Assembly (NCBI RefSeq): GCF_036711975.1
Contig: NC_091967.1
Span: forward strand, 24,056,001 to 24,120,000
Direction: 5' to 3'
From: Onthophagus taurus
Lineage: Eukaryota; Arthropoda; Insecta; Coleoptera; Scarabaeidae
DNA length: 64,000 nt
Shown here: positions 43,399-54,665 of the stretch, in pieces
Position numbering within the stretch: position 1 is the first letter of the stretch
How the letters are laid out: each line of letters opens with the position of its first letter
Notes under the pieces: generated by a model
Database searches by the model: none
What the model saw: the letters and a program-made list of their open reading frames with translations, nothing else
What the model was told of the DNA's origin: nothing
Program-made: the position numbers and the translations under genes

Positions 43399-46300
43399 TT
43401 GGATGTGACGCCAATGCCCACCACACAATGTGGGCAATCACCAATACAAATGAAAGAGGTGAGTTACTTTTTGACTACCTATTAGGGGAGGGGCTTACTG
43501 TTAATAATGTAGGCGCCAAACCAACCTTTGTTACCAGAAATAGAGCAGAGGTACTTGACATTACGTTCAGCTCAATTATATTAAGCTCTAAGATAACCTC
43601 CTGGAGGGTATCCTCTGAACCGTCGTGTTCAGATCATAGACATATTCAATTTAAAATTGATCTAGGGATGAAATCGGACTGTACGTACCGTAATCCCCGT
43701 AGCACTAATTGGGATCTGTTTAAGAGTTGCCTTGCAGATAACCTAACTAGTGTTATCGCAACCGTTAGGAACTGTGATCAGGTTGAAATAGCCACGGAGC
43801 AGATCTCTGTGGCAATTCGCTCTGCATATCACAGTAGCAGTCCACTGAAGGTGAAAAGTAGTAATCGGGGCACACCCTGGTGGAACGAATCTCTTAGCTC
43901 CGAAAGACAAGAGGTCCGAAAGCTTTTCAACCGGGCCAAGACATTAGGTGAATGGGAGAAATATAAACAGGCTCTAACGAATTACACCAAAAACATACGT
44001 AAGGCAAAAAGAGAGTCTTGGAGGAGGTTCTGTGAGGAAGTGAAAGACACACTCAGCAGTGCAAGAATTCACAAGATTCTCGCTAGAGATCCGCTAGAGA
44101 TCCGGTAGTTTTACGGACTCTAGCAGAGCCTCGTTGGAGCTTCTAATGCAGACTCACTTCCCAGGAAGCCTGATGATGAGGGCCGATAATGCCACAGCGG
44201 GCTATTCCTGCAAGGCAAAGCGCCCCTTAAATACGGATTGGAGCGTGGCTAGAAAAGTCGTCACTTACACATCCGTGGACCAGGCAATTCAAACGTTTAA
44301 GCCGTTCAAATCGCCTGGAGAAGACAATATATTTCCTGCTTTGTTACAGCAGGGGAGGTCTTTGTTGTTGCCAATTTTGGTAAAAATTTTCAGAGCGAGT
44401 GTCGCCTGGAAATATGTGCCGGCAGAATGGACTAAGGTACGGGTATCTTACATACGCAAAGCGGGCCGTTCGGTCCCTACTTCTAATGCCTTTCGACCCA
44501 TCAGCCTAACGTCATTTCTGCTGAAAACACTTGAAAAAGTTCTGGAACGGTATATCCGTACGGTGCCATTGGTATCTGGTCCACTGAGTCGCCACCAGTA
44601 TGCTTATCAAGCGGGAAAATCAGCAGAATTGGCTCTACACAACTTAGTTGGTAGAGTATCCAGGACGCTGCAGGATAAAGAAATCTTGGTTTGTGCGTTT
44701 CTGGATATAGAGGGAGCGTTCAACAACGCAATACTACAATCTCTTTAAAGAGCTGCTCTTGACAGGGGAGTGGAAGCAACTATAGCGGGTTGGATCCGCA
44801 ATATGCTAGATAGTAGAATAGTTTCTACTTCACTCCACGGTGATACGATACGCTTCAGGACGGGAGGTGGCTGCCCGCAGGGAGGGGTGTTATCTCCCCT
44901 GCTTTGGTCCCTCCTAGTTGACGATCTGATTGCGATAGTCGAAGCCGTTGGTGTGGAAATACAAGCTTATGCTGATGATATTGTCGTTATGGTCAAAGGA
45001 ACCTGTTTGCCGAGGATATCTAAAGTCCTCCAGGTGACCCTAGATAACATTTGCGCTTGGTGTAAGGAAGAGAACCTCTCAATAAACCCGCAAAAGACAA
45101 TTGTTGTGCCCTTCACCAGGAAGTGAAAGTTGGATGGACTAATCCGCCCAACTATCCAAGGTGAAGAAATTCCTTTCTCAAAGGAAGTCAAATATCTAGG
45201 AGTAATCCTAGACAAAACCCTGTCATGGAATGGACATTTGCAGGGAGTTTTGCACAAAGCTAGACTATCCTTGTGGACTTGTCGCAGTCTTTGTGGAAAA
45301 AATTGGGGTCTTACCCCGCAAAGACTGTACTGGCTCTATGTGACTGTGGTTAGACCTATGAACACATACGGAGCAGCAGCCTGGTATAGGAAAGTCCGAC
45401 AGACTTCAGTTATCAGTAAACTTTCACGAATTCAACGAGTAGCTGGATTGGCAATCTCTGGTGCGATAGGCACAACGCCAATTCTAGCAATAGAGGTTCT
45501 GCTTGGCCTATCTCCTCTGCATTTGCATATAGAGAAAGTGGCTAGAACAACCATTTACAGATTTAAGCAATATGCTCAAAACTGTTCCGACATGTCCTAC
45601 CAATGGGCTGCGGAAGACATTATAAGCACTGATACTGTGCTATCAATGCCGTCAGATTTGGCGGTATCACTATCAGTGATTAATGCTCGATACCAGATCG
45701 TACTGCCTGAGCGGCAGTCCTGGATCGAAAATGAAAATTCTCTGGTTCGGGCAGACATTTGCTTGTACACAGATGGATCAAAAACGCCTGAAGGGGTAGG
45801 AGCAGGAGTATACTGCCAGACACCTCGAATTAAGCAAGCCTACAGCCTGGGTACGTACTGTACTGTATTCCAGGCGGAAGTATTTGCTATGCTATGGGTG
45901 AAGAACATGACAGTACGAATTTTCTCAGATAGTCAAGCCGCTTTCCAGGCGCTGCAAGCCGTGAAAACGGTGTCGCCTCTGGTTAATGATTGTAAGAGAA
46001 CATTAAACACACTGAGTTGTGATAACAGAGTCTCTCTGATCTGGGTTCCGGGTCACTCTGGGGTTGCTAGCAATGAAGCGGCAGATAAGCTAGCACGAGA
46101 TGGCAGCGCTGAAGCGTTTGTGGGACCGGAACCAGCAGTTGGTGTATCATTTGCGATGGCCAAATATAGTATTGGACTGTGGGCTGAAGAGAGACTTCGC
46201 CCACTGTGGACCAGTTCTCCTGGAATGAGACATGCTAAGGTGTTTATTAACATCGCCACTATCAAACCCGGGAATATTTTAGGACTTGCCCGTAGTAGCA

Positions 46301-46664
46301 TAAAAGTTCTAATGGGTGTTTTTACTGGGCACTGCCGATTAAAAGCACACCTCAACTTGTTGGGTTTAGCCGACGATGTTGAATGCCGACTATGTGCGGA
46401 GGAAGCAGAGACGGTTGAGCATGTTTTATGCCACTGCCCTGCCGTTAACCGTATCAGATTCTCGATTTTTGGGTCGCAGTTTATCTTCTCAAAAGATCTG
46501 AATGACCTTTCGCCGAGCAAGGTATTAATGTTCGTTAAGAGCATTGGACTGCACGGTGAAATTTGATAACGATATCTATCGGGGTACAATAGATCCTTAG
46601 GGTCGCGGTGCAAGGTTGGTTGGTTCGCCTACCCGATATGTATTCTATGTAATGTAATGTAATG
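43399..46664 (+). mobile_element. LOA-like non-LTR retrotransposon inserted in PLE-3
   Basis: The 12-bp duplication TACTTGTTTATG (43387-43398 and 46665-46676) defines the insertion exactly. The 5' end is truncated within the endonuclease, and the 3' end finishes in ATGTAATGTAATGTAATG, a simple-repeat tail. It carries endonuclease, RT, RNase H and a Cys/His tail with only one frameshift and two in-frame stops, so it is young relative to its surroundings. It is later than PLE-3, which it interrupts. Confidence 0.92.
43403..46566 (+). pseudogene. LOA-like pol: endonuclease, RT, RNase H
   Basis: Endonuclease: GCDANAHHTMW (about 43403-43435), then SDHRHIQF (about 43635). RT: AFRPISLTSFLLKTLEKVLE (44489-44548), CAFLDIEGAFNN (44693-44728), GGCPQGGVLSPLLW (44869-44908), QAYADDIVV (44963-44989). 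RNase H: CLYTDGSK (45760-45783), FQAEVFAMLW, IFSDSQAA and WVPGHSGVASNEAADKLA, with all four acidic residues kept. Tail: CRLCAEEAETVEHVLCHC. A frameshift lies near 44095-44110, where CGCTAGAGATC is duplicated. In-frame stops are at 44746-44748 and 45124-45126. FLDIEGAF and the RNase H suggest the LOA clade. Confidence 0.9.
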
Positions 46665-47048
46665 TACTTGTTTATGAAGTTGGTAAACTAAAAACGTTAT
46701 TGAATACATTGCTATTGAAATTATTGAGATTAATTAAATTAAAACATGGAAATAAATGTTAAAATTATTAAGACGAACACGTTACAACGTAAAAATTTTT
46801 CATTCTTGTTTTGATTCTGAAATTCTAGTTTTATTTGAAACAAACTGGAACAATGCGCACAGCGCATGCGTTAAAATGTAAAGAGGACACCGTTATTGAT
46901 ATTCAAATTTAAAAATTTAAACATGATGATAAAAGTATACAAAACAAAAATTTAGAGTAACCCCAGCGATACAAATTCACAACCTAGAACTAATTTTAGT
47001 TGTTTAAATTAATAATAACAAATTTATAAAACTTTAAACATTGATGAA

Positions 47049-48889
47049 ATGTTAATTATCAATATAGGAAAAGTCTTATATAAAAACAGAAAAACAGAAC
47101 AAAAAAACTTAGCTACAGCTAAAATAACAAACATTATAACCAATTTCCAATCAGACAAGGAAACTTATGATGGGTTGCATAACAGAATTTTTTCAATGTT
47201 AAAATCCACCAAAAATTACATTAAAGATAACCCTAATATTATAATTACTACGACTGATAAAGGGGCAACAACAGTGATAATGGACAAAACCGATTATATA
47301 AATAAAGGTATCACAATGCTTAGTGATAATGAGGTATACAAGGTTATTAAAAAAGACCCATTAAATAACATTCAAAAACAAATTAACACCTTTATTAAAT
47401 GTATACAATCACAAAAATACATCAATGATATCGAAGCTAAAAAATTAAAAACATATAACTCAGTCTTGGCCAAAGCGTATTTTCTTCCAAAAATCCATAA
47501 GGAAAATAACCCTTTAAGACCTATTATTTCTTCTGTAGCAACCCCTTCCTATGAATTGTCTGGTTACATGGCAGACATACTAGGCTTAGCGTTTAACAAC
47601 AGAACTGATTACAATATCAAAAACACTTTTTAATTTGTTAACGTTTATAAGGGTTATAAGCTGCCACGGGATTACATACTGATTTCCCTTGACGCTATCA
47701 GTTTATTTACGGTGATTCCTTTAGACTTGGTTAATAAAATTATAGAGGAAGAATGGGATTTGGTAGTGGACCAGTGTGGTTGGGATAAAGATACGTTTTT
47801 ATTGGGTTTGAAATTAATCTTTGAAACCTCAATTTTTACTTTTAATGGAACAATCTACCGTTAAATTGAAGGAACCCCTATGGGCTCCAAAATCTCTCCG
47901 ATACTGGCTCTGATAGTGATGGACCACGTCATTGATAACATTTTAAAGAAAAATAACACTAACTTCAGAATTAATTTCATTAAAAAATATGTAGACGATC
48001 TATTTTTGGGTGTCCACAAAGACGATGCAGGGGTAATTTTAAATCAATTTAACAGTTTTCACCCTAGCATACAATTCACACTTGATCACGAAGTCGACGA
48101 GGGGTTACCCTTTCTTGACACTAAAATCATCAGAAACGTGGATAACTCGATCGTTTTTGATTGGTATATTAAGCCTACTTATTCTGGTAGATATTTAAAC
48201 TTTTATTCAAACCACACTTTTGGCAACAAGATAGCAACAGTATTGACAATGAAACATAGAATAATGCACATTAGTGATCGGAGATTCCTTGATGAAAATT
48301 TGAGGTTTTCAAGTAATGCTTTTGTTAATTTTGGGTACCCCCCAAAACTTATTAATAAATTGTTATTCTCTACCAACACCTTAAATACAACAACAAACAT
48401 AACTAGACAGATTGTTAAATATCGTAAAATTCCTTATGGGAATGAACTTCCGGTGTGAACTTCAAAGTGGTGGATTCGTACGATAACAAATTGCAGAAAT
48501 ATTTCACTAGAGTCAAGGACAGCACTGATCCACTATTAAAATCACGTGTCATCTATTGCATTTCGTGTGGCGAATGCAATGGCAAATACATTGGACAAAC
48601 CAACCAGTGGCTAAAAAGTAGGATTTCAAAACACAAGAGCGATTGTAGGTTATTAAAATCCTCCTGTGCTCTATCACAACATATCACAGACACAGGACAT
48701 AAATTTGATTTTGATAATATCAAAGTTTTAGACATTGAAAAGAACTATCATAGCAGAAACCTTTTAGAAGTTCTTTACATTAACTACACTGATGACTCAA
48801 TAAACTTCAAAACGGATACACAATCCTTAAGCAACATTTATGCTTACGTCATTTCTAACGATAAGAACAAGAACAGGCTAGCTCCCTAG
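47049..48889 (+). pseudogene. PLE-3 pol: Penelope-type RT and GIY-YIG endonuclease
   Basis: RT landmarks: TTTDKGATTVIMDKTDY, YFLPKIHKENNPLRPIISS (47479-47535), ISLDAISLFTVIPLDLV (motif A, about 47683-47733), IEGTPMGSKISPILALIVMD (47865-47924), KKYVDDLFLG (YVDD, about 47980-48010) and a thumb to 48458. Endonuclease: CISCGECNGKYIGQTNQWLK (48557-48616), SRISKHK, HITDTGHKFDF and RNLLEVLYI (Glu). Two in-frame TAA stops (47631, 47862) and one frameshift at 48455 inactivate it. The first ~10 codons lie in the inverted arm, so the natural N terminus is gone. Confidence 0.88.
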
Positions 48890-49393
48890 ACATTTTGTTT
48901 TTCTGTTTTTATATAAGACTTTTCCTATATTAACATTTCATCAATGTTTAAAGTTTTATAAATTTGTTATTATTAATTTAAACAACTAAATTTTTGTTTT
49001 GTATACTTTTATCATCATGTTTAAATTTTTTAATTTGAATTTCAATAACGGTGTCCTCTTTACATTTTAACGCATGCGCTGTGCGCATTGTTCCAATTTG
49101 TTTCAAATAAAACTAGAATTTCAGAATCAAAACAAGAAAGAAAAATTTTAACGTTGTAATTACACATACATGGCTGACCTCCCTTTTCTTTAAAACATTT
49201 TATTTATTTATCATCGTCTTAATAATTTTAACATTTATTTCCATATTTTAATTTAATTAAACTCAATAATTTCAATAGCAATGTATTCAATAATGTTTTT
49301 AGTTTACCAACTTCATAAACAAGTAAGTTTTTAAACCAATTTTATAAAATTTCTATCATTTTAAGAAATTTTTTCTCTTTAACAGCAAATGTA

Positions 49394-49445
49394 AATTCGC
49401 TCTGATGAAGGTTGTAATTCGACAACCGAAATATATTAGCAAATT
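49394..49445 (+). ncRNA. Hammerhead ribozyme, PLE-3 right arm
   Basis: Stem I AATTCGCT (49394-49401) pairs with AGCAAATT (49438-49445), one mismatch. Core CTGATGA is at 49402-49408, stem II GGTTGT/ACAACC at 49410-49427 and GAAA at 49428-49431. A short AT-only stem III and ATT cleavage triplet end at 49437. All core bases are canonical. It sits ~0.5 kb after the pol stop. Confidence 0.78.
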
Positions 49446-49965
49446 GTAAAAAGTTGTTCCTGTACTTTATTTAACCGTTCACCCCGAATAGATCGTTTTA
49501 AATTTGCCTCCGACGGTTATCGGTCGAAGATACTTCTTGCCGAATGCTTGAAACTGGGTCCGTTTAAATTAAAATTATAGCAAGTAAGAAGTTTTTATTT
49601 TCTTTTTTATATATTCCATTTCTACGCCCTTATGGCCAGCATTTTCTAAACACTTTAAAAATTGAATTTCCTTTCAATGGCACTTCTGTACCTATGTTTA
49701 TTGTATCTAACTACAATAGTTAATTGACTATAATGGAATAGTACTTTGTTTTAAATTTCGATTCAATTTAATGAAAACTATTTGTTTTGTAATTGTTACG
49801 TAAGCGGTTGTTTTATATTACGGTTTTTTATTGATAAATAAATACCAGATAAATACAAAACTGAGATATTATTAACTTGTTGTGTTTGATAAGCATTCCA
49901 ATAACAGAAAAGAAAACTGTAAATGTTGCTATATTATGTTACATAAATTAGTAAAGTATAGAAAC

Positions 49966-49974
49966 AAAAAAAAA
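49966..49974 (-). terminator. Pol III T-run terminator of tRNA-Gly
   Basis: Nine consecutive T's on the minus strand, starting 4 nt after the mature 3' end of the tRNA. This is the standard RNA polymerase III stop signal. Confidence 0.85.
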
Positions 49975-49977
49975 GTG

Positions 49978-50049
49978 TGCGATGGCCGGGAATCGAACCC
50001 GGATCAACTGCTTGGAAGGCAACTATGCTGACCATTACACCACCATCGC
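49978..50049 (-). tRNA. tRNA-Gly (anticodon UCC)
   Basis: The minus strand reads GCGATGG at the 5' acceptor and CCATCGC at the 3' acceptor (all 7 bp paired), discriminator A. Box A is TGGTGTAATGG, the anticodon loop CTTCCAA gives UCC, and box B is GGTTCGATTCC with a 5-bp T stem. The length is 72 nt and no intron is present. Just downstream is a run of nine T's, a Pol III terminator. It seems intact and functional. It stands alone, 432 bp from the edge of PLE-3 and close to the truncated 5' edge of a non-LTR element. Confidence 0.95.
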
Positions 50050-51366
50050 TTACTATGACGTTTACTATAGCGACGTTTTTGATAATCTCTTTCACTTCTA
50101 TAAATTTTATATCTTTATATCAAAATTATACACTGTGTTAACTGTGTACAACCAAGAACACCTTGGTTTACTGTCAAACTTTTGCAGAGGCTTAGGGATA
50201 GAGCTAAATTGGAAGTACTATAAAGAGCTGCGTAATTTTACAACATTAGCGGTGAGTAACGAAAAGAAGGCGTACTTTGAGCAGTTGAGCCGAAATTCTG
50301 GTTCTAGTGCTCTATGGATCACGCTTAAAAGACTCACTGTTGAGACCCAATAAGATCATGGGGCGTCCCGATCATCTAGGAGACGCTGATTTAATAAATC
50401 AGGTCTTTGTAAATGATGTTCCTCAGCCTACTTATGATCCCTCATCCTACATGATAGATTTCTATCAGAATTCTACTAATGACCTGAATCCTTCCTTTCG
50501 ATTAACTGGTGTGGATGAGGATACGATCATGCGATTATTAACGGAAATTAAGAGTAAGTCTTCTGGCGCGGACAGTATCAGTATAAATATGTTAAAGTTG
50601 GTTGTTCCTCAGCTTCTGCACCACATTACACATATTGTAAATGAGTACATTCGAGCAAACTACTTTCCTAATGCTTGGAAATCGGCGCTAGTGCTCCCCT
50701 TACCCAAAATAAATTCACCAATTGAGTACAAAGATTTGCGCCCCATCAGTATATTGCCGACCATCCGCAAGGTGTTGGAGAAAATCGTTAATTTTCAGCT
50801 AAGGCAGTACCTTAATGTAAATAACATTCTTCCTGATTATCAATCTGGGTTTGTGTCAGGCCGCAGCTGCTCTACTGCTTTGTTGAAGATAACTGATGAT
50901 ATAATCTGTGTTAAAGATATCAATAAATGTACTGCACTTGTACTTCTTGATTTTAGTAAAGCTTTTGATATGGTCCATCACGGTATTTTATTATCTATTT
51001 TACACCATATTGGCTGTGATGTTTCGTTTGTGAAATTTATATGTTCATACTTAGAAAATCGTCTACAGTTAAATTACCGAATTGTATATCTGCCCCTATA
51101 TTGGGCCCGTTATTATTTTGTATTTATATCGCGTTCTTACCGAAATCTATAAATTTCTGTAATATTCATATGTATGCGGATGATACGCAGTTATACTTAA
51201 GTTTTAAACGGGAAGAGTTAGATGACGCTTTGGGTAAAATCAATAATGATCTCGAAAGTTTATTTTGTTATGCTCGAATGGACTCCTTGAAATTGAATCC
51301 TGATAAAAGCTTAGTGATACTTTTTGGGAACGATAAAAAAGTCGAATTGCTGAGCGAATCGCTGTA

Positions 51367-52883
51367 TACCGATTGGTAACTTTAATTTTAGGAGATACAC
51401 CCAACACGGACGTACGTATAAGTATACGTGTGTGTGTATATTCGGTGTCGTTAAGTGGGGGATAAACAAGCGTAGGGGTAATGCACAAATTAAATCGTTC
51501 ATAGATTGTTGAGAGGCGAAGTTGGTCGCATCGCTTTGCAGTTAACCCTAGCAAAAAAAAACTAAGATGTTGTTTACTGTAGCGGAAAAGGTACAGATTA
51601 TAAAATGGTTTTATGGTGGCAATTCTGTAGCCCAAATAATTAATTTGTTTCCTGTGGCCTATGAAAACAGATCAATTCCTAGTCGCGGAACAATTTCAAA
51701 TATTATTAAAAACTTTGAGCGACATGGATGTGTGTCTCCACAGAAACACAAATTACGAAGGGGTAAAAGAGATGAGTTACGTGATACGATGATATGTGCT
51801 GATGTTGAACGCAATAAAAATCAGTCAAGCAGACAAGTTGCGGAGACGTTTGCTATCAGCCATGTTGCCGTCCTAAAAACATTAAAGAAACACGGGTACA
51901 GGTCGTACAAGGTACAAAAAAGTCAGGAACTCTGCGAGAACGATAATATTACAAGGGCGGAATTTTGCTTTACTATGATGGAAATGGCCAACGGAAATGT
52001 TGATTTTATAAAAAACATTTTACTTACCGATGAATCTACATTTCCTTTGCATGGTCGGCATAATCCCAGCGTTGCTCGATATTGGAGTCGTGACAATGAA
52101 CACAAAGTTTATGCGGCTCGTACACAATATCCCCAAAAATTAAATGTTTGGGCTGGCTTAGTAGGTGACCATATTATCGGTCCTTTTTTCATAGAAGGAA
52201 ATTTAAATGGTCACAAGTATTTAAACATTTTGCAAAATGACGTAATCCCATCGCTTCAACAATTAGACAATGTTCAATTTGGAAGTATCTGGTTCCAACA
52301 ACAGCCGGCAAGTTAAAGAGTATCTTAACGCACAATTTCCAATTCGTGTAATATCTATTTGCGGAACGTTAACTTGGCCGCCTAGATCACCAGATTTAGC
52401 CCCCAATGATTTTTTTCTATGGGGATATTTAAAATCGAAAATTTATGGTTTTGATGAAGAAAGGACAACCAATCTGGATGACTTACAAACAAAAATTCGC
52501 AATTGTATACAGGATATTAGTCCCGATATACTAGCGAATGTAAGGCGAACTTTTTACGATAGATTGGGCTATTGTTTAGCACAGAATGGTGGTTTATTTG
52601 TTGTTTTACAAAGTTTATTTCAGTTACTTACGAATTGTTTTTATTTTTAGAATTAAGAATTTGCTTTGTCTTATTTGAATTTCATTTATTATAAATATTA
52701 GTTATTATTTTTATAATATTTCTTATCATTGAACGATGTCAAACGGCTGACTGCTCTCCAATCCACTACTCTTGCGATTCCCCTCCCACAAACATACTCC
52801 GCGCGCATATGCACACACACAAGTATACTTATACGTACGTCCGTGTTGGGTGTATCTCCTAAAATTAAAGTTACCAATCGGTA
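51367..52883 (+). mobile_element. Tc1/mariner transposon with 61-bp perfect TIRs
   Basis: The element starts TACCGATTGGTAACTTTAAT and ends with its exact complement. The inverted repeats are identical for 61 bp, through CGTACGTATAAGTATAC. TA is duplicated at both sides (51365-51366, 52884-52885), and the interrupted RT thumb resumes at once after it. The 1,517-bp size and single-ORF layout are typical. Identical TIRs imply a recent insertion. Confidence 0.93.
51567..52650 (+). pseudogene. Tc1/mariner-superfamily transposase with a deletion at the second Asp
   Basis: N-terminal HTH region: MLFTVAEKVQIIKWFYGG, ENRSIPSRGTISNIIKNFER. A second HTH follows: SRQVAETFAISHVAVLKTLK. Catalytic core: ILLTDESTFPLHG (first Asp, about 52029), LNVWAGLVGDHIIGPFFIEG, and the place where FQQDG..H should occur reads FQQ followed by a break (about 52300). 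The frame then shifts to SRQVKEYLNAQFP and WPPRSPDLAPNDFFLWGYLK (third acidic residue, about 52403). A ~20-bp deletion thus removed the second Asp and shifted the frame. It is otherwise open, to about 52650. Confidence 0.9.
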
Positions 52884-54015
52884 TAACTATTGGTGGATCG
52901 CGCTTTCCGGTTACCTCGTCAGCGAGGAATTTGGGACTTCTTATCGATAACAGTTTTTGGTATCGCGCTCATATTTCGAAAAAAATTGGAGCTGCTTTTT
53001 GTAATTTGAAGTTGCTTTACCCTTATGCCTCCATTTTCAGTGTGAAGCTTAAAACTGTGCTGGGTGAAAGTATGGTGTTGTCTTTGTTCAATTACTGCTC
53101 GCCTGTCTATGGTCCTTGTTTGAATTCGGTGTGTGTGCGCAGGGTTTAGTGGGTTCAAAACGCTTGTATGAGGTATATATTTGGCATTCGAAAATTTGAT
53201 AGAATCTCACATAAATTATTGGTTTTGAACTGGCTTAACATGAAAAATCTTTGTATTCTGAGCTCCCTGATTCTCTTCGGTTATCGCGGACAGGAGAACC
53301 GTGTTATCTTTTCAAAAAAGTTAGGTTTAGGGGTGATATTCACCCTATTAACATTAGAAATAGAAACTTGATAGCTCCTCCAGCCCATAGGACAACATTG
53401 TTTGAGAGATCTTTTAGCTATAACATTTACTTTAAATATAAATATAAATAACCTGCCGGTAGAAATTAAAAGTAAGGTGTAGTGGCGTTCAGACGTGCTG
53501 TTTTCCTCTTGCTCTTCAACGACCAATAATCCCTTGCAATGAGTCCTTTTTTGAATTGAATTGTTATGATATTGTGGAATTGACACGGAATTTTTCTTTT
53601 TCTTGCGGAATTAATTAGGATTAATTAGGCTTAAGTAGATTCTTAGTAATAGTTTTTAGGCCATTATTTCTGCTGTTACTTTTAGTTTCTGTTCATTTTC
53701 TTTTCAATTTTTCTTAATTTTTCTTTTTTAATCTTTTTAGTTTGCAAGGTTCAGTGTAAGAATAGAAAGTGTCATTGGCACTCATCTGAACTGCACCTTG
53801 AGGTTCTCCAATAATTAAATATTTAGTTATTTGATAGGTTGTAATATAATAACATATGGATTATTTGTATTATTTTATTGGAGAATAAAAGCGATTATTA
53901 TTATTATAAAGTAAGGAATAAATTCGATACAAATTCGAGGAATATTCTTCCAGAAAAATATTCGGACATCTATGTTATCTTTTTTAACGCACATTTTTGG
54001 TAAAATTGAAATGTA

Positions 54016-54665
54016 CAGGGTGGGCAAATTTGGGTGTTATTATAGGCCGTCTCAGAAACTGTAAGAGACACGAAAAAAGTAGGTGCCCGCAAACATCAAA
54101 CTTTTATCTTCTTTTATTTTTAAGTTATAGCCAAAAAGTCAAATTTTCATAATTTCAAAAAATGCTTATATTTCCTGTATATTTGAAATTAGAGAAATGG
54201 GGTTGATACATTATTGCATATACTATCTCGTATATTGCTGGCTTAATATATAAGCAATGGAATTGCAAAATTGAATGAAATAAATATACAAGCTGATTTA
54301 TTAGCTCACCATCAAATTTTGACATATGACAGCTAATCCAATTACAAAAAAAAAGTTAATGAACCTATTTCAATTATTTACGAAATTATAACACTAAAGT
54401 TTTAATTTTTATATCATAATTAACTGCTATATATTTTTTAAAACACAAATATTACAAATATTGTTCAAAATAGCCTCTTCTGCTATTAATACATACTGCT
54501 ATTAATACATGAGAATACATACTCTACAAAGACGAATTAAAGAGTTCTTCAGCCGAATTAAAATGTCTGGTTGATTTCTTATTTCAGTAGCAGCCATTTG
54601 TATTCTGTTTAATAACTCTTCGTTCACGTGTGTGAATTTCCACTGAGTTCCACAAGTTGAAATCA
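54016..54665 (-). pseudogene. Mariner-like element, terminus and transposase C-terminal tail
   Basis: TACAGGGTGGGCAAATTTGG at 54014 looks like a mariner-type terminus beginning after TA. On the minus strand 54503-54660 encodes TCGTQWKFTHVNEELLNRIQ, MAATEIRNQPDILIRLKNSL, IRLCRVC. This resembles the C-terminal helix bundle following the DDE domain in some mariner-like transposases. The rest is missing. The fold-back repeats start immediately to its right. Confidence 0.5.

Larger units (their letters stand above)
43203..49545 (+). mobile_element. PLE-3: Penelope-like element with long inverted arms
   Basis: A 10-bp direct repeat GCTTGAAACT lies outside it (43193-43202, 49546-49555). The left arm is 43203-43398 plus 46677-47090. 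The right arm, 48895-49508, is its inverted copy, giving ~0.6 kb per arm apart from a ~50-bp piece present only on the right. The last ~37 bp (49509-49545) have no partner. Between the arms lie an RT and GIY-YIG ORF on the plus strand. The left arm is a reversed copy of the 3' UTR, so the true 5' end and N terminus are missing. A 3.27-kb retrotransposon splits the left arm. Confidence 0.9.
50150..53410 (+). pseudogene. CR1/Jockey-type reverse transcriptase (interrupted)
   Basis: Landmarks: TEIKSKSSGADSISINMLK, LVLPLPKINSPIEYKDLRPI (50690-50750), LVLLDFSKAFDMVHHGIL (motif A, about 50938-50990), a deletion or frame break in motif B (only ILGPLLF remains near 51097) and IHMYADDTQLYL (motif C, 51165-51200). 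Then SLKLNPDKSLVILFG, and after the mariner FPVTSSARNLGLLIDNSFWY, SLFNYCSPVYGP, NACMRYIFGIRKF. No RNase H is present. The loss around PQG and several stops make it inactive. Confidence 0.87.
50100..53910 (+). mobile_element. CR1/Jockey-type non-LTR retrotransposon, split by a mariner
   Basis: 5'-truncated: recognisable sequence starts in the endonuclease-RT linker (KYYKELRNFTTLAV...KKAYFE, about 50210-50290). It ends at 53893-53908 in an (ATT)n tail after a ~450-bp 3' UTR. The Tc1/mariner insertion at 51367-52883 splits the thumb. Its relative at 37.3-39.1 kb is on the opposite strand. The 5' boundary is not exact. Confidence 0.82.

Noticed and set aside
46053-46613. 186-codon minus-strand ORF
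   Set aside because: It is the antisense shadow of the RNase H region of the LOA-like element.
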